Shown: positions 8,849 to 20,005 of the stretch, in pieces
Layout of the letters: every line of letters begins with the position of its first letter
Numbering within the stretch: the stretch's first letter is position 1
From: Bog-752 sp963799395
GTDB taxonomy: Bacteria; Actinomycetota; Thermoleophilia; UBA2241
Reading direction: 5' to 3'
DNA length: 64,000 nt
Assembly (NCBI GenBank): GCA_963799395.1
Contig: CAWCWZ010000060.1
Coordinates: forward strand, 1 to 64,000
Made by a program: the position numbers and the translations under genes
Notes under the pieces: generated by a model
What the model was told of the DNA's origin: nothing
Database searches by the model: none
What the model saw: the letters and a program-made list of their open reading frames with translations, nothing else

Positions 8849-9364
8849 CTACCCGCCCTCCCGCCTCAGGCGTTCCAGCTTGCGCCAAGTCTCAAGGTCA
8901 AGTTTATCCTCAAGTGTTGTCGGTATTGTACTGGTCTTCTCGTCGTTTGCAAGCTCCTTGTGAATGACGCCGATCTCGGCCCCGAGCTCGCGCGGGGTCA
9001 TGCGGCGCACGCCGGCCCGCGTCGCCGTGCGCTGCACCTCGTAGTCGGCCGAGACGACGACGATGGCCGCATCGGCCGGCTCGCCGGCGATGCGCCGCGC
9101 GATCATCTCGTCGGCCGACTGCGAGCCGCCGGCGAAGCACACCTCGACCCGCGTGCCGGCGAGGCGCTCGCAGGTCGACCGGGGTTGGGCGTGGGCGTCG
9201 AAGACCAGGGTGACATCGGCGCCGCGCAGCGCCGCGAAGCCGGCGAGCTGGTCGCCCAGCCAGCGGCGCCGGTCCTCGAGCTCCTCGCGGCGCAGGCCGG
9301 GAAACAGGGCGTGCAGGACGTTGTAGCCGTCGACGATGTACGAGTCGTGAGCGCCCGCGGTCAT
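8849..9364 (-). CDS. yacP: NYN-domain ribonuclease YacP/Rae1-like
   Basis: 171 residues; start taken at the ATG at 9364 because it begins just after the rlmB stop and DSYIVDGYNVLHAL then sits at the N-terminus as in the family. Acidic residues of the PIN/NYN fold are visible in VDGYN, VTLVFDAH and AIVVVSADYEV. YacP/Rae1 of Bacillus is a ribosome-associated endoribonuclease. It lies five bases downstream of rlmB in the same operon. Stop is TAG. Confidence 0.85.
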   Translation of the reverse strand: MTAGAHDSYIVDGYNVLHALFPGLRREELEDRRRWLGDQLAGFAALRGADVTLVFDAHAQPRSTCERLAGTRVEVCFAGGSQSADEMIARRIAGEPADAAIVVVSADYEVQRTATRAGVRRMTPRELGAEIGVIHKELANDEKTSTIPTTLEDKLDLETWRKLERLRREGG

Positions 9365-9368
9365 GGGG

Positions 9369-10187
9369 TCAGCCTCCCCCGGCGGAGCCGGGCTCAGGCC
9401 CGGGCGGCGCGGACGCGGCCGCGCAGCGTTGGCGGCGTGCCTCGAAGAGGAACAGGGCGGCGGCAACGCTCACGTTGAGACTGTCGACCGGACCCTGCAT
9501 GGGGATCGCCGCGAGCTCGTCGCAGGCGCGGCGCACCAGCGGTCGCAGCCCGCGGCCCTCGGCGCCGAACACGAGCGTCACCTTGCCGCCGAGATCGAGG
9601 GCATCGTAGGGGCGGTCGGCGTCGCCGGCCGCCCCGTACACCCAGTACCCGGCCTGCTTGCACTCACGGACGAAGGCGACGACGTTCGTCACGTGGGCGA
9701 TGTCCAGATGTTCGCTTGCTCCCGCCGACGCCTTGACGGCGGCCGGCGTGACCGCGGCCGAGCGATGCCGGGGCAGCGCGAGGCCGCCGGCGCCGGCGGC
9801 GAGCGCGCTGCGCGCGACGGCGCCGAGGTTGCGGGGGTCGGTCACTTCGTCGAGCACGACGAGCAGGTCGCAGCCCAGCAGCACGTCGGGGGCGACGTAC
9901 GGGTAGTCGCCCACGAGGCAGGCCACCCCCTGGTGCTCGTGGCTGCCGGTCAGCTGCTGCAGTTCGCGCGGCTCCGCGCGTTCGACCTCGAGACCCGCAG
10001 GCGCGCCGGCGGCGGCGCGCCGACCTGTTCGCGAGTCTGCGGGCCGGGCTTCCGGCTCCGCCGCGGCGACGCCGTGGGCGGACAGCCAGGCCGCGCCCTC
10101 GGGGGTGGCCAGGAGCCTGCGCGGGCGGCGCTTCGCGCCGCCCGCGCAGGCCAGACGCACGACTTGGCGGCCGTAGATCCAGTCCAC
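9369..10187 (-). CDS. rlmB: 23S rRNA (guanosine-2'-O-)-methyltransferase RlmB/TrmH family
   Basis: About 272 residues; GTG at 10187 gives the standard opening VDWIYGRQVV. The N-terminal substrate-binding domain carries a low-complexity Arg/Ala-rich insert (around 10000-10150) coded partly by a perfect palindrome. The SPOUT domain shows the three knot motifs: VVLDEVTDPRNLGAVARSA, VTLVFGAEGRGLRPLVRRAC and PMQGPVDSLNVSVAAAL. It uses SAM to methylate a ribose in 23S rRNA. Its partner cysS ends 71 bases upstream, and a hairpin lies in that gap. Confidence 0.85.
   Translation of the reverse strand: MDWIYGRQVVRLACAGGAKRRPRRLLATPEGAAWLSAHGVAAAEPEARPADSRTGRRAAAGAPAGLEVERAEPRELQQLTGSHEHQGVACLVGDYPYVAPDVLLGCDLLVVLDEVTDPRNLGAVARSALAAGAGGLALPRHRSAAVTPAAVKASAGASEHLDIAHVTNVVAFVRECKQAGYWVYGAAGDADRPYDALDLGGKVTLVFGAEGRGLRPLVRRACDELAAIPMQGPVDSLNVSVAAALFLFEARRQRCAAASAPPGPEPGSAGGG
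10116..10150. repeat. 16-bp perfect GC palindrome inside rlmB
   Basis: Arms 10116-10131 and 10135-10150 with a 3-base loop (ttc). It codes for an Ala/Gly/Lys/Arg stretch in a variable region of RlmB. Confidence 0.8.
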
Positions 10188-10197
10188 GGTCAGAGAG

Positions 10198-10226
10198 GGG
10201 ACCGGCGGCCCGCGGCCGCCGGTCCC
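10198..10226. repeat. 13-bp perfect GC palindrome in the cysS-rlmB gap
   Basis: Arms 10198-10210 and 10214-10226 with a 3-base loop, 11 bases upstream of the rlmB start on the minus strand. It could attenuate transcription or cover the rlmB initiation region. Confidence 0.75.
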
Positions 10227-10257
10227 GCCGCGCCTCTGCGAAGCGCCGCGCCGGCCA

Positions 10258-11840
<1,583 letters not shown>

Positions 11841-11844
<4 letters not shown>

Positions 11845-13382
11845 CGTGGGTCTCCTTCGGTCGAGTCGGGGGGCGGCGCGGCGGCGGGCGGCGCGGCGGC
11901 GGGCGGCGCGGCTGAGTGCGGCGCGGCGAGGGGCGGTGCGGCGGCGCCGGCGGCCGCGGCGACGCCGGTCGCCGCCGCGAGTCGCTCGAGGGTCTCGCCG
12001 GCGGCGAGCGCGGCGAGCACGAAGTGCAGCTCGGGACCGTGGTCGCAGCCGGTGAGCGCCTGGCGCAGCGGCATGAGCAGCTCGCGCGGTCCGCAGCCGA
12101 ACCGCTCCTTGCCCTGCCGGCGGTAGTCGACCAGCAGGCCGCGGGCCTCGTCGGGCGTGACGTAGGGCTGGGGCGCCGCCCGGCGCAGGTCGGCGAACAG
12201 ACCGAGGCGGTCGCCGGCGGCGGCGAGCACCCGCCGCGTCTCGCCGTCGAGGGCGGGCCGGTCGAGGACTGCCGCGGCGAGCTGCGGCACGTCGGCGTAG
12301 CGTTCGAGCGAGGGCTTGAAGGCGGCGGCGAGCGCGGCGACGGCCGGCGCCGGGGCGCCGGCCGCCAGGCGCTCGCCGACCAGGCGCTCGTGCTCGGCGT
12401 CGCTCGATCTCATGATCCACTGGTGGTTCAGCCAGTCGAGCTTGTGGATGTCGAAGATCGCCGGGCTGGTCGACAGGGCCTCGAGCGCGAAGCCGGCGAC
12501 GAGCCGGTCGAGGTCGAGGACTTCGTCGTCGCCGTGCGACCACGACAGCAGCGCCAGGTAGTTGACGATGGCCTGGGGCAGGTAGCCGAGCTCGCGGTAG
12601 TCGCCCACCGCCGTCGCGCCGTGACGTTTTGACAGCTTGCCGCCGCCCGGCGCCAGGATCATGGCGTGGTGGGCGTAGACGGGCGCCGGCGCGACCGGGT
12701 ACAGGGCCCGGCGCAGGAGCTCCTGGCGAGCCGTGTTGGTGAGGTGGTCGTCGCCGCGGATGACGTGGGTGATGGCCATGGCCGCGTCGTCGACGACGGC
12801 GGCGAAGTTGTAGCTCGGCAGGTGGTCGGAGCGCAGGATGATGAAGTCGCCGATCGCCTCGCCGGCGATGGTGATGGGGCCGCGGATGGCGTCGTCGAAG
12901 GTCACGTCGCCGGCGGGCACGGCAAAGCGCAGCGCGGCCGTCTCGCCGGCGCCGAGACGACGCTGCACCTCGGCGGCATCGAGCCCCCTGCAGCGGCCGT
13001 CGTAGCGCGGCGGGCGAGCGGCCGCGAGCGCCTCGGCGCGCAGCGCGTCGAGCCGCTCCTGGCTGCAGAAGCAGGGGTAGGCGAGGCCCGCGGCGGCGAG
13101 GGCGTCGGCCGCTCGACCGTAGGTCACGGCGCGCTCGGCCTGGCGGTAGGGACCGAACGGACCGCCGCGGTCGGGGCCTTCGTCCCAGTCGAGACCGAGC
13201 CAGGCGAGGTCGTCGAGGATGGCCTGCTCGAAGCGCTCCTCGGAACGCGCCGCGTCGGTGTCTTCGATGCGTACGACGAAGCTGCCCCGGGCGTGGCGGG
13301 CGAAGAGGAAGTTGTAGAGGGCGGTGCGCGCCGAGCCGATGTGCAGCGTGCCCGTGGGGCTCGGCGCGAAGCGCACTCTCAC
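11841..13382 (-). CDS. gltX: Glutamyl-tRNA synthetase
   Basis: 513 residues from a GTG at 13382. Class I motifs RFAPSPTGTLHIGSARTAL and KLSKRHGATAV are intact. With gatCAB present in the same window, this enzyme is probably non-discriminating and also makes Glu-tRNA-Gln. The last 40 residues are an Ala/Pro tail coded by a 15-base tandem repeat. It opens the gltX-cysS-rlmB-yacP-sigH row. Confidence 0.94.
11872..11916. repeat. 15-bp GC tandem repeat in the gltX 3' end
   Basis: Two perfect copies (11872-11886, 11887-11901) and a third diverging after nine bases. It codes the Ala-Pro tail of GltX, and its copy number is likely to vary between strains. Confidence 0.8.
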
Positions 13383-13473
13383 CGTGTGGTCGAGACTGAT
13401 GGTAACCGCCTTGTGGTCGCCGCGGCCGACGTCAGCTCGAGTCTACCACCGCCGATACGCCCGAAAGGCCGGG

Positions 13474-13482
13474 TGATACACT
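13474..13482 (+). promoter_or_regulatory. Extended -10 promoter (TGATACACT) upstream of the decarboxylase-like gene
   Basis: TGATACACT at 13474-13482, 22 bases before the ATG at 13505, matching the TGnTAnAnT pattern seen at other starts in this window. Confidence 0.4.
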
Positions 13483-13504
13483 GAGGGGGCCCAAGAGACC
13501 CGGC

Positions 13505-14983
13505 ATGAGGAAACCCCAGCAGACACCCGCCCAGGCGACCACCCCCTACATCGACGCCCTGCTCGGGTACCGGGCCAGCGGCATGGTGCCCTTTCACACG
13601 CCCGGGCACAAGCTCGGCAAGGGGGCGCCGCCGATCATGCGCGAAGCCTTTGGCGCCGCCCTGCTCTCGGTCGACGTCGCCATGGCCGGCGGGGTCGAGG
13701 ACACGCGCGAGTCGACCGCGCTCGTGCGGGTCGCCGAAGACCTGGCCGCCGAGGCCTGGGGCGGCGAGCGCTGCTTCTTCCTCGTAAACGGCTCGACCAG
13801 CGGTATCCACTCCCTGCTGCTCGCGCTGGCGGGGCCGGGCGACGGCGTCATCCTGCCGCGCAACGCTCACAAGTCGGTGCAGGCCGCGCTCATCTTCTCG
13901 GGCGCTCTGCCGCACTACGTCGAGCCGGCGATCGATCCGGTCTGGGGCATCCCCCTGAACGTGACGGCCGACCGCGTCGCCGCCGCGGTCGAAGCCCACC
14001 CCGAATCCAAGGCCGTGTTCGTCGTCTCGCCCACCAGCAACGGCGTCTGCGCCGCGCTCGACGCGATCGCCGGCGTGGCCCACGGCGGCGGTCTGCCGCT
14101 CGTGGTCGACCAGGCCTGGGGACCCCACCTGCGGTTCTGCAGCCGTCTGCCGCTCGACGCCATGTCGGCCGCCGCCGACGCCATGGTGGCGAGCACCCAC
14201 AAGCTGATCAGCGGCCTCACGCAGTCGTCGGTGCTCGTGGCCCGCGGCGAGCGACTCCCCCTGCGGCGCCTCGAGAGCATCGTCAAGATGACCCAGAGCA
14301 CGAGCCCGCAGGTGCTCATCTACGCCTCGATCGACGCCGCCCGCGCCCAGATGGCCACGCAGGGCGAGGAGCTCTGGGCGCAAGCCGTCGACAACGCCGA
14401 CTGGATCCGCGAGCGGCTCGCGCCGCTCGAAGGCGTGCGCGTCCTCGGCGACGAGGTCCTGGCGTCGCCCGGCGTAGCCGATCTCGATCGCACCCGCGTC
14501 ACGGTGTCGGCCTGCGATCTCGGCCTCACCGGCTACGAGCTCGAGACGGCCCTGCGCGACGACTACGGCATCGCCGTCGAAGCGGCCGACCCGCTGAACG
14601 TGCTGCTCAACGTGACCTACGGCGACTCGCGCGACGACGTCGCCCGCTTCGCAACGGCCATGACCGACCTGGCCGCCCGCCGGCGCGGCGCCGGCGGCAT
14701 CGCCTGTACGACGCCCCTGGCGAGCTGGCCGCGCTTCACACGCCAGGTCATGAGCCCCCGCGACGCCTTCTTCTCCAGGTCCGAAGCCGTTCCGGTCGGG
14801 CGCGCCGCCGGCCGCGTGAGCGCCGAGATGGTGGCCCCCTACCCGCCCGGCATCCCCATCGTGGCGCCCGGCGAGGAGGTCTCCGACGAGATCGCGGCGT
14901 ATCTGAGCGAGGCCTCGGCCCGGGCGCTGCACGTCCACGGCCCCGAGGACCTCTCCCTGGAGACGCTGCGCGTCGTGAGCTGA
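13505..14983 (+). CDS. Orn/Lys/Arg decarboxylase-like PLP enzyme
   Basis: 492 residues; ATG at 13505. Fold-type I PLP enzyme of the Orn/Lys/Arg decarboxylase major-domain family: FHTPGHKLGKGAP, NGSTSGIHSLLLAL, VDQAWGPHLRF and the PLP lysine in STHKLISGLTQSS. The C-terminal domain has APYPPGIPIVAPGE, typical of this family. It lacks the N-terminal wing domain of the large enterobacterial enzymes, like the shorter SpeA/YaaO-type proteins. The substrate (arginine, lysine or ornithine) cannot be fixed from sequence. Confidence 0.82.
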   Translation: MRKPQQTPAQATTPYIDALLGYRASGMVPFHTPGHKLGKGAPPIMREAFGAALLSVDVAMAGGVEDTRESTALVRVAEDLAAEAWGGERCFFLVNGSTSGIHSLLLALAGPGDGVILPRNAHKSVQAALIFSGALPHYVEPAIDPVWGIPLNVTADRVAAAVEAHPESKAVFVVSPTSNGVCAALDAIAGVAHGGGLPLVVDQAWGPHLRFCSRLPLDAMSAAADAMVASTHKLISGLTQSSVLVARGERLPLRRLESIVKMTQSTSPQVLIYASIDAARAQMATQGEELWAQAVDNADWIRERLAPLEGVRVLGDEVLASPGVADLDRTRVTVSACDLGLTGYELETALRDDYGIAVEAADPLNVLLNVTYGDSRDDVARFATAMTDLAARRRGAGGIACTTPLASWPRFTRQVMSPRDAFFSRSEAVPVGRAAGRVSAEMVAPYPPGIPIVAPGEEVSDEIAAYLSEASARALHVHGPEDLSLETLRVVS

Positions 14984-14997
14984 GGGAGGCGACGACC

Positions 14998-15621
14998 GTG
15001 CCACGCCGCCGGCCGGCCGACTCGCGCCGCCTCGTCCGCCGTTTGCTTCCGGCGCTCGCCGCCGTCCTCGCGCTGGTCGTGCTGCCAACGGCCGTCACCG
15101 CGTCCGGCTGCGGCGGTAGCACGACGGTCGGCGTCGCGCACTACGCCAATGCCCGGTACCGGTTCTCACTCGACGTCGACCGGCGCCTCACCGAGTGGCG
15201 CACGGCGACCACCGCGAGCGGCGCCGCCTTCGAGGTCTCCTTCGTCGATGCCGCCGTCACCGCCGCCGCCGGCCGCCATCCCGACGCGCTGACGGTGTCG
15301 GTGGTCGACACCGGCACAAACCCGTCGAGCGAGGAGGCCGCCCAGCTCGCCGCCTCGCTGCGCACGCTGGGCGCCGCCATGGTGACCCGGATGGGGGCCG
15401 ACACCCTGGCGGGCACCGTGACGGACGTGTCGCTGAACGGGCTTTCCGGTGTCGTCGTGCCGTTCGGTGTGACGGCCGCGGGCGTGAGGCAGGTCGGCTG
15501 GCTCTACCTGCTGGCCGCCGGCGGGCGCGTCTACGCGCTCACCGCCGCCGCGACCGCCGACCAGTGGGAGACCTACCGACCGCTGTTCACGAGCGCCATC
15601 GACTCGTTCCGGGTGGGCTGA
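14998..15621 (+). CDS. Predicted lipoprotein with PsbP-like domain
   Basis: 207 residues; GTG start at 14998, 15 bases after the decarboxylase stop. An Arg-rich N-terminus and hydrophobic stretch lead to a lipobox-like TASGC (Cys near residue 38). The rest resembles PsbP-like/LpqN lipoproteins: YRFSLDVD near the start and YRPLFTSAIDSFRV at the end. Function unknown; probably anchored on the outer face of the membrane. Confidence 0.6.
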   Translation: MPRRRPADSRRLVRRLLPALAAVLALVVLPTAVTASGCGGSTTVGVAHYANARYRFSLDVDRRLTEWRTATTASGAAFEVSFVDAAVTAAAGRHPDALTVSVVDTGTNPSSEEAAQLAASLRTLGAAMVTRMGADTLAGTVTDVSLNGLSGVVVPFGVTAAGVRQVGWLYLLAAGGRVYALTAAATADQWETYRPLFTSAIDSFRVG

Positions 15622-15654
15622 CCGCGCACCGGTGGGTGCACGGCTCGGGTCGCT

Positions 15655-16179
15655 TCAGACCTTGATGCCCAGGCCGCTCGCGGTGAACAGCGGATCGAGC
15701 GCCACGCCCTCGGCGGCGAAGGCCTCGCGACCGCCCTGCTCCCGGTCGACCACGCACAGGACGGCGCGCACGTCGAGGCCGGCGTCACGCAGCACGCGCA
15801 CCGCCTGCAGCGCCGCGCCCCCCGAAGTGACAATGTCTTCGACCACGACGACCGGCTGGCCCGCCTCGGCGCGCCCTTCGAGCAGACGCTTCGTGCCATA
15901 GTCCTTCTCGCCCTTGCGCACGATCACGAACGGCTTGCCGGTCGCAAGCGAGAGCGCCGCGACGAGCGCGACGGCGCCGAGCTCGGGGCCCGCGAGGAGC
16001 TCGAACGGTTCGTAGGTGTCGAGCCTGGCGGCGAGGCCGGCGGCGATGTCGCGCAGCAGGTCGGGGCGCGTCTCGAACAGGTACTTGTCGAGGTAGAAGG
16101 AGCTGCGCGCGCCCGAACGCAGGACGAAGTCGCCCTCGAGGTAGCTGGCGGCAAGCAGCCGGTCGCCGAGATCGGTCAC
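15655..16179 (-). CDS. pyrE: Orotate phosphoribosyltransferase
   Basis: 174 residues. The PRPP-binding motif VVVVEDIVTSGGAAL and the N-terminal FVLRSGARSSFYLDKYLFE identify PyrE, which makes OMP from orotate and PRPP in pyrimidine synthesis. No other pyr gene is adjacent; it is followed on the same strand by unrelated genes. Confidence 0.93.
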   Translation of the reverse strand: MTDLGDRLLAASYLEGDFVLRSGARSSFYLDKYLFETRPDLLRDIAAGLAARLDTYEPFELLAGPELGAVALVAALSLATGKPFVIVRKGEKDYGTKRLLEGRAEAGQPVVVVEDIVTSGGAALQAVRVLRDAGLDVRAVLCVVDREQGGREAFAAEGVALDPLFTASGLGIKV

Positions 16180-16248
16180 GTCGTCTCCCCCTGTACCGTT
16201 GCGCCTGAGCCGGCGTACCGGCGGCGCCTCACCTGAAGGGCGGCGCCG

Positions 16249-17589
16249 TCAGGCGCCGCCGATCGACACTCCCTCTATGGCCACCGACGGCGTGAGGATG
16301 CTGCCGCTCGGCACCCAGCGGGCGTCGTCGCCCAGGGCCACGATGCTGCGCAGCATCGAGACGATGTCGCCGGCCATCGTGACCTCGCGGACCGGCCGGC
16401 CGACCCGGCCCGCCTCGATGAGCAGCCCGCTGATGCCGACCGAGAACTCACCCGAGACCGGGTTGGCCCCCGAGTGGATGCCGATGGCGTTGGTCACGAG
16501 CACGCCGTGGTCGATCGCGCCGATCAGCCGGTCGATGGGCACCTGCGGTCCCGACAGCACGAGGTTGGTCGGACCGACGCCGGGGATCGCCTGATACGAG
16601 CCCCGCACGCCGTTACCGGTCGACTCGCGGCCGTCGCGGTGACCGGTCTTGACGTTGTGAAGGAATCCCTGCAGGACGCCGTCCGAGATGAGCGGCGTGC
16701 GCCGGCAGGGGACGCCCTCGCCGTCGAACGGCGCGCTCGCGAGACCGTCGGGGTGGATGCCGTCGTCGGTCAGCGTAACGCCCTGTCCCGCGACCTGCTC
16801 GCCGATGCGCCCGGCAAACAGCGAGCGGCCCTTCTGGACGGCTTCGGCGGTGAGCGCCGACGAGAGCACGCCGAAGAACGACGCCGCCACGAACGGGTCG
16901 AGCACGACCGTCGTCTTCGTGGTCTTCGGCTTGGTCGCCCCGAGGAGCTCGACCGCGCGCGTCGCCGCCTCGACCCCGCAGCGCTGCGGGTCGAGGTCGG
17001 CCGGCTTGCGGCCCACGGTGAACGACAGGCCGGTCTCGATCTGGCCGTCCTGCTCGCCCAGCACGTAGGCGTAGGCGTAGCAGTGGCCCTCGCGGAAGCG
17101 GCCGTGCACGCCGCCGGAGTTCGCGATGAACACCTGGGTGTCGCCGTCGGCGTAGACCGCCTCGTCGACCGACTTGACGCGCGGGTCGGCGGCCAGGGCC
17201 GCAGCCTCGACGGCGAGGGCCAGATCGATGCGCTGTTCGTCTGAAGCCTGCTCGAGCCCGAGGTCGAACACGGTGACCGTCGCCGGCTCGTCGCGCGGCG
17301 CCGGCAGCACCGAGTCGGGGTCGTCGTCGGCGACCCGGGCGTTGGCGACGGCCGTGTCGACGGTCTCGGCGAGCGACGCGTCGGAGAGATCGGAGGTGTA
17401 GGCGTAGCCCACCGAACCGCCGCGAAACACGCGCAGACCGACGCCCTTGCGCTGCGCCGAGGTGAGCTCCTCGACCGCCCCGCGAAAGACCTTGACGCGA
17501 CGCGTCACGCTCTGCTCGGCGTACACCTCGGCCGCCGCGGCCCCACGGGCCAGGGCGAGCTCGAGCAGCCTGTCGACGGCGTCGATCAT
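16249..17589 (-). CDS. pmbA: TldD/PmbA family protein PmbA (TldE)
   Basis: 446 residues; its ATG at 17589 overlaps the tldD stop by one base (TGATG). PmbA/TldE is the non-catalytic partner of the TldD metalloprotease. It shows the N-terminal RRVKVFRGAVEELTSAQRKGVGLRVF and the C-terminal GVLVTNAIGIHSGANPVSGEFS. The TldD/E complex trims unfolded or leader peptides. Confidence 0.92.
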   Translation of the reverse strand: MIDAVDRLLELALARGAAAAEVYAEQSVTRRVKVFRGAVEELTSAQRKGVGLRVFRGGSVGYAYTSDLSDASLAETVDTAVANARVADDDPDSVLPAPRDEPATVTVFDLGLEQASDEQRIDLALAVEAAALAADPRVKSVDEAVYADGDTQVFIANSGGVHGRFREGHCYAYAYVLGEQDGQIETGLSFTVGRKPADLDPQRCGVEAATRAVELLGATKPKTTKTTVVLDPFVAASFFGVLSSALTAEAVQKGRSLFAGRIGEQVAGQGVTLTDDGIHPDGLASAPFDGEGVPCRRTPLISDGVLQGFLHNVKTGHRDGRESTGNGVRGSYQAIPGVGPTNLVLSGPQVPIDRLIGAIDHGVLVTNAIGIHSGANPVSGEFSVGISGLLIEAGRVGRPVREVTMAGDIVSMLRSIVALGDDARWVPSGSILTPSVAIEGVSIGGA

Positions 17590-18989
17590 CAGCCCGTGCC
17601 GCCCACCGTCATGGCGGCGATGCGCAGTGTGGCCTGGCCGGTGCCCACGGGTACGCTCTGGCCGTCCTTGCCACAGATGCCCGACTTCACCTCGAAGTCG
17701 GAGGCGATCATGTCGATGCTCTTGAGCACGTCGATGCCGTTGCCCACGAGCGTGGCGCCGCGCAGCGGCGCCGTGACGCGGCCGTGCTCGATGAGGTAGC
17801 CCTCGGCCACCCCGAAGACGAAGTTGCCGCTCGCCGGCTCGACCTGCCCGCCGGCCAGCGTCTTGGCGTAGAAACCGCGTTCGGTGGCGGCGATGATCTC
17901 GTCGGCGGTCGCCTCGCCGGGGGCGATGCAGGTGGTCGTCATGCGCGGGATGGGCACGTGACGGAACGACTGCCGGCGGCCGTTGCCCGTTTGGGCGACG
18001 CCTTCCTCGCGGGCCCGCAGGCCGTCGTAGAGAAAGCCGCGCAGGCGGCCGTCTTCGATCACGACGGTCTTCTGCGTGGGCGCGCCTTCGTCGTCGACCG
18101 CCGCCGAGCCCCACTCGCCGGCGATGCTGCCGTCGTCGTAGGCATTGACGATGGCCGAGGCCACGACGTCGCCGACCTTGTCCTCGTAGATGCTGGAACC
18201 CTTGGCGATGCCGTCGGCTTCGAGGCCGTGGCCGCAGGCTTCGTGGAACAGCGTGCCGCCGAAGCCGTTGCCCATGACCACCGCCATCGGACCGGTCGGC
18301 GCCGGGCGCGCGTCGAGCATGGTGACGGCCTTGCCGGCGGCGGCGCGCGCCATGGCCTGGGCGATCTCCTCGTCTAAGATCTCGAAGCCCAGGCTCTTGC
18401 CGAGACTCTCGTAGCCGGTCTGGATGACGCCGTCGCGACGCGCCACGGCGCTCACCGTGAACCGCACCCGCGTACGGTCGTCGGTGACCAGGGCGCCCAG
18501 CGAGTTGGCGACCAGCAGCCGCTGACGGCTTTCGAGGTAGCCGGCGCTGACCTGGCTGACGGCGGGACTCGCGCCGCGGGCCGCCTCGTCGGCGGCCCGC
18601 AACAGCCCCGCCTTGACGTCGGTGGCCACCGAGGCGGGCGGCAGCGCCACGACGGCCGTGCCGGCCGCCTCGCGCAGGGCGCCGAGATCGACCACCTGGG
18701 CGCCTCCCGCGGCGCCGCGCAGCGCCGCCGAGACGGCGTCGGCGGCGCGCTGCAGGTCGGCTTCGGAGACGTCGTCGGAGTACGAGTAGTAGGTGCGGTC
18801 GCCGCTCGTGAGCCGCACCCCGAAGCCCGACTCGCGGCCGCCGGCCGCGCGCTCGACGCGCCGGTCCTCGAGCGAGAGTCCGAGCGAGCGGCGGTCTTCG
18901 ACGTAGACCTCGGCGAAGTCGCCGCCGTGGCGCAGGGCGCGGCGGATGGTGGCGTCGAGCAGGTCAGCGGTGAGGTCGTCGAGCTGCAT
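17589..18989 (-). CDS. tldD: TldD metalloprotease
   Basis: 466 residues, ATG at 18989. The zinc site HEACGHGLEAD (HExxxH) is intact, as is GNGFGGTLFHEACGH and the C-terminal GICGKDGQSVPVGTGQATLRI. It is the catalytic half of the heterodimeric TldD/TldE protease, acting on partly unfolded peptides such as RiPP precursors. pmbA follows with a one-base overlap. Confidence 0.93.
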   Translation of the reverse strand: MQLDDLTADLLDATIRRALRHGGDFAEVYVEDRRSLGLSLEDRRVERAAGGRESGFGVRLTSGDRTYYSYSDDVSEADLQRAADAVSAALRGAAGGAQVVDLGALREAAGTAVVALPPASVATDVKAGLLRAADEAARGASPAVSQVSAGYLESRQRLLVANSLGALVTDDRTRVRFTVSAVARRDGVIQTGYESLGKSLGFEILDEEIAQAMARAAAGKAVTMLDARPAPTGPMAVVMGNGFGGTLFHEACGHGLEADGIAKGSSIYEDKVGDVVASAIVNAYDDGSIAGEWGSAAVDDEGAPTQKTVVIEDGRLRGFLYDGLRAREEGVAQTGNGRRQSFRHVPIPRMTTTCIAPGEATADEIIAATERGFYAKTLAGGQVEPASGNFVFGVAEGYLIEHGRVTAPLRGATLVGNGIDVLKSIDMIASDFEVKSGICGKDGQSVPVGTGQATLRIAAMTVGGTG

Positions 18990-19089
18990 CAGATGGTGGT
19001 TCCCCGCTCTCGAGGGTCAGGCAAACGCAAGGTACTGTACCACGCGGGGCGACAACGCGAGAACGACGAAGAGAAACCGCGCGGAGCGG

Positions 19090-19785
19090 TCAGCCGAACA
19101 CGATCCTCAGGCGGCAGCGGTCGTCGCCCCGGCTGATCGCCGACGAGGCCTCGATGGCGGCCTCGCCGCCGGCGCCGGCGAGTCGCTCGATGAAGCCCTC
19201 GAGAAAGGCGCGGTGCATGACGCAGACGAGGTCGGGCTGGGCCGACGACAGCTCCTTGAAGACGCAGTTGCGCACATCGAGGGCGAGCGTGGACCGCTCC
19301 CAGCTCACCTCGGGCAGCATGCCCACCTCGTCGCCGATCTCGCGGATGGCCTGGACCAGCTCGTCGCGTCCCAGGCGACCGCTCTCGGGATGTCCGGCGA
19401 CGTACGCCCGGGCCGCTTCGGCGCCCGACTCACGGCAGGTGGCGGCTACTCTGTCGAGGTCGCCGGTCTCGGCCAGCGCCTTGAGCGCGAGGTCGGACAG
19501 CAGGTCGTAGCGCCGCGGCGGCATCGACAGCGAGGCGACCTTGTCGCTCAGGCTATAGAGGCGCGCCGGACGCCCGCCCGAGGCGCCCTTGCGCAGCGAG
19601 GTGGCCAGCAGGCCGGCCTGTTCGAGCTTCGTGAGATGCATGCGGGCCACGTTGGGGTGCAGCCCGAAGCGCTCGGCGATGTCGGCGACGGTGACCGCAT
19701 CTACCGGTCGTTCGACGATCGACCGGTAGATGCGAAAGCGGGTGCCGTCGGCGAGGACGGCGGTGAGCCTGTGCTCCTGGTCCAC
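19090..19785 (-). CDS. SufR/COG2345-like winged-helix regulator
   Basis: 231 residues from a GTG at 19785, chosen for AAGGGA six bases upstream. The N-terminal winged helix (DIAERFGLHPNVARMHLTKL) is of ArsR/DeoR type. The C-terminal half carries NCVFKELSSAQPDLVCVMHRAFLEG and DDRCRLRI, Cys positions that in COG2345/SufR proteins bind a 4Fe-4S cluster. It is probably an iron-sulfur- or redox-responsive repressor. No suf genes are adjacent, so its targets are unknown. Confidence 0.75.
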   Translation of the reverse strand: MDQEHRLTAVLADGTRFRIYRSIVERPVDAVTVADIAERFGLHPNVARMHLTKLEQAGLLATSLRKGASGGRPARLYSLSDKVASLSMPPRRYDLLSDLALKALAETGDLDRVAATCRESGAEAARAYVAGHPESGRLGRDELVQAIREIGDEVGMLPEVSWERSTLALDVRNCVFKELSSAQPDLVCVMHRAFLEGFIERLAGAGGEAAIEASSAISRGDDRCRLRIVFG

Positions 19786-19810
19786 GAAAGTCCCTTCGCT
19801 CGTGGCGCCC

Positions 19811-19839
19811 ATCGTAACCGAACCGGGCACCGGTAACAA
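19811..19839 (-). promoter_or_regulatory. Promoter of the SufR-like regulator
   Basis: Minus strand: TTGTTA (19834-19839), 17-base spacer, TACGAT (19811-19816), 26 bases upstream of the GTG start. The sequence between the boxes has repeated CCGG-type half sites that could serve autoregulation (inference). Confidence 0.5.
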
Positions 19840-20005
19840 CGCTCGCGATAGTGGGAATCGGCGGCGAAACGGCCGCCGCCGGCGCTCTTGCTATCGGCAG
19901 GTCGACCCGGTGCGCTAGACTGCCCCGGACGTCGGACCGGTCCACCACGCGGCAAGGTCGGTCCGAACCGCGAACCGGTCCGCGACGCCAAGGAGAGTGC
20001 GCCCC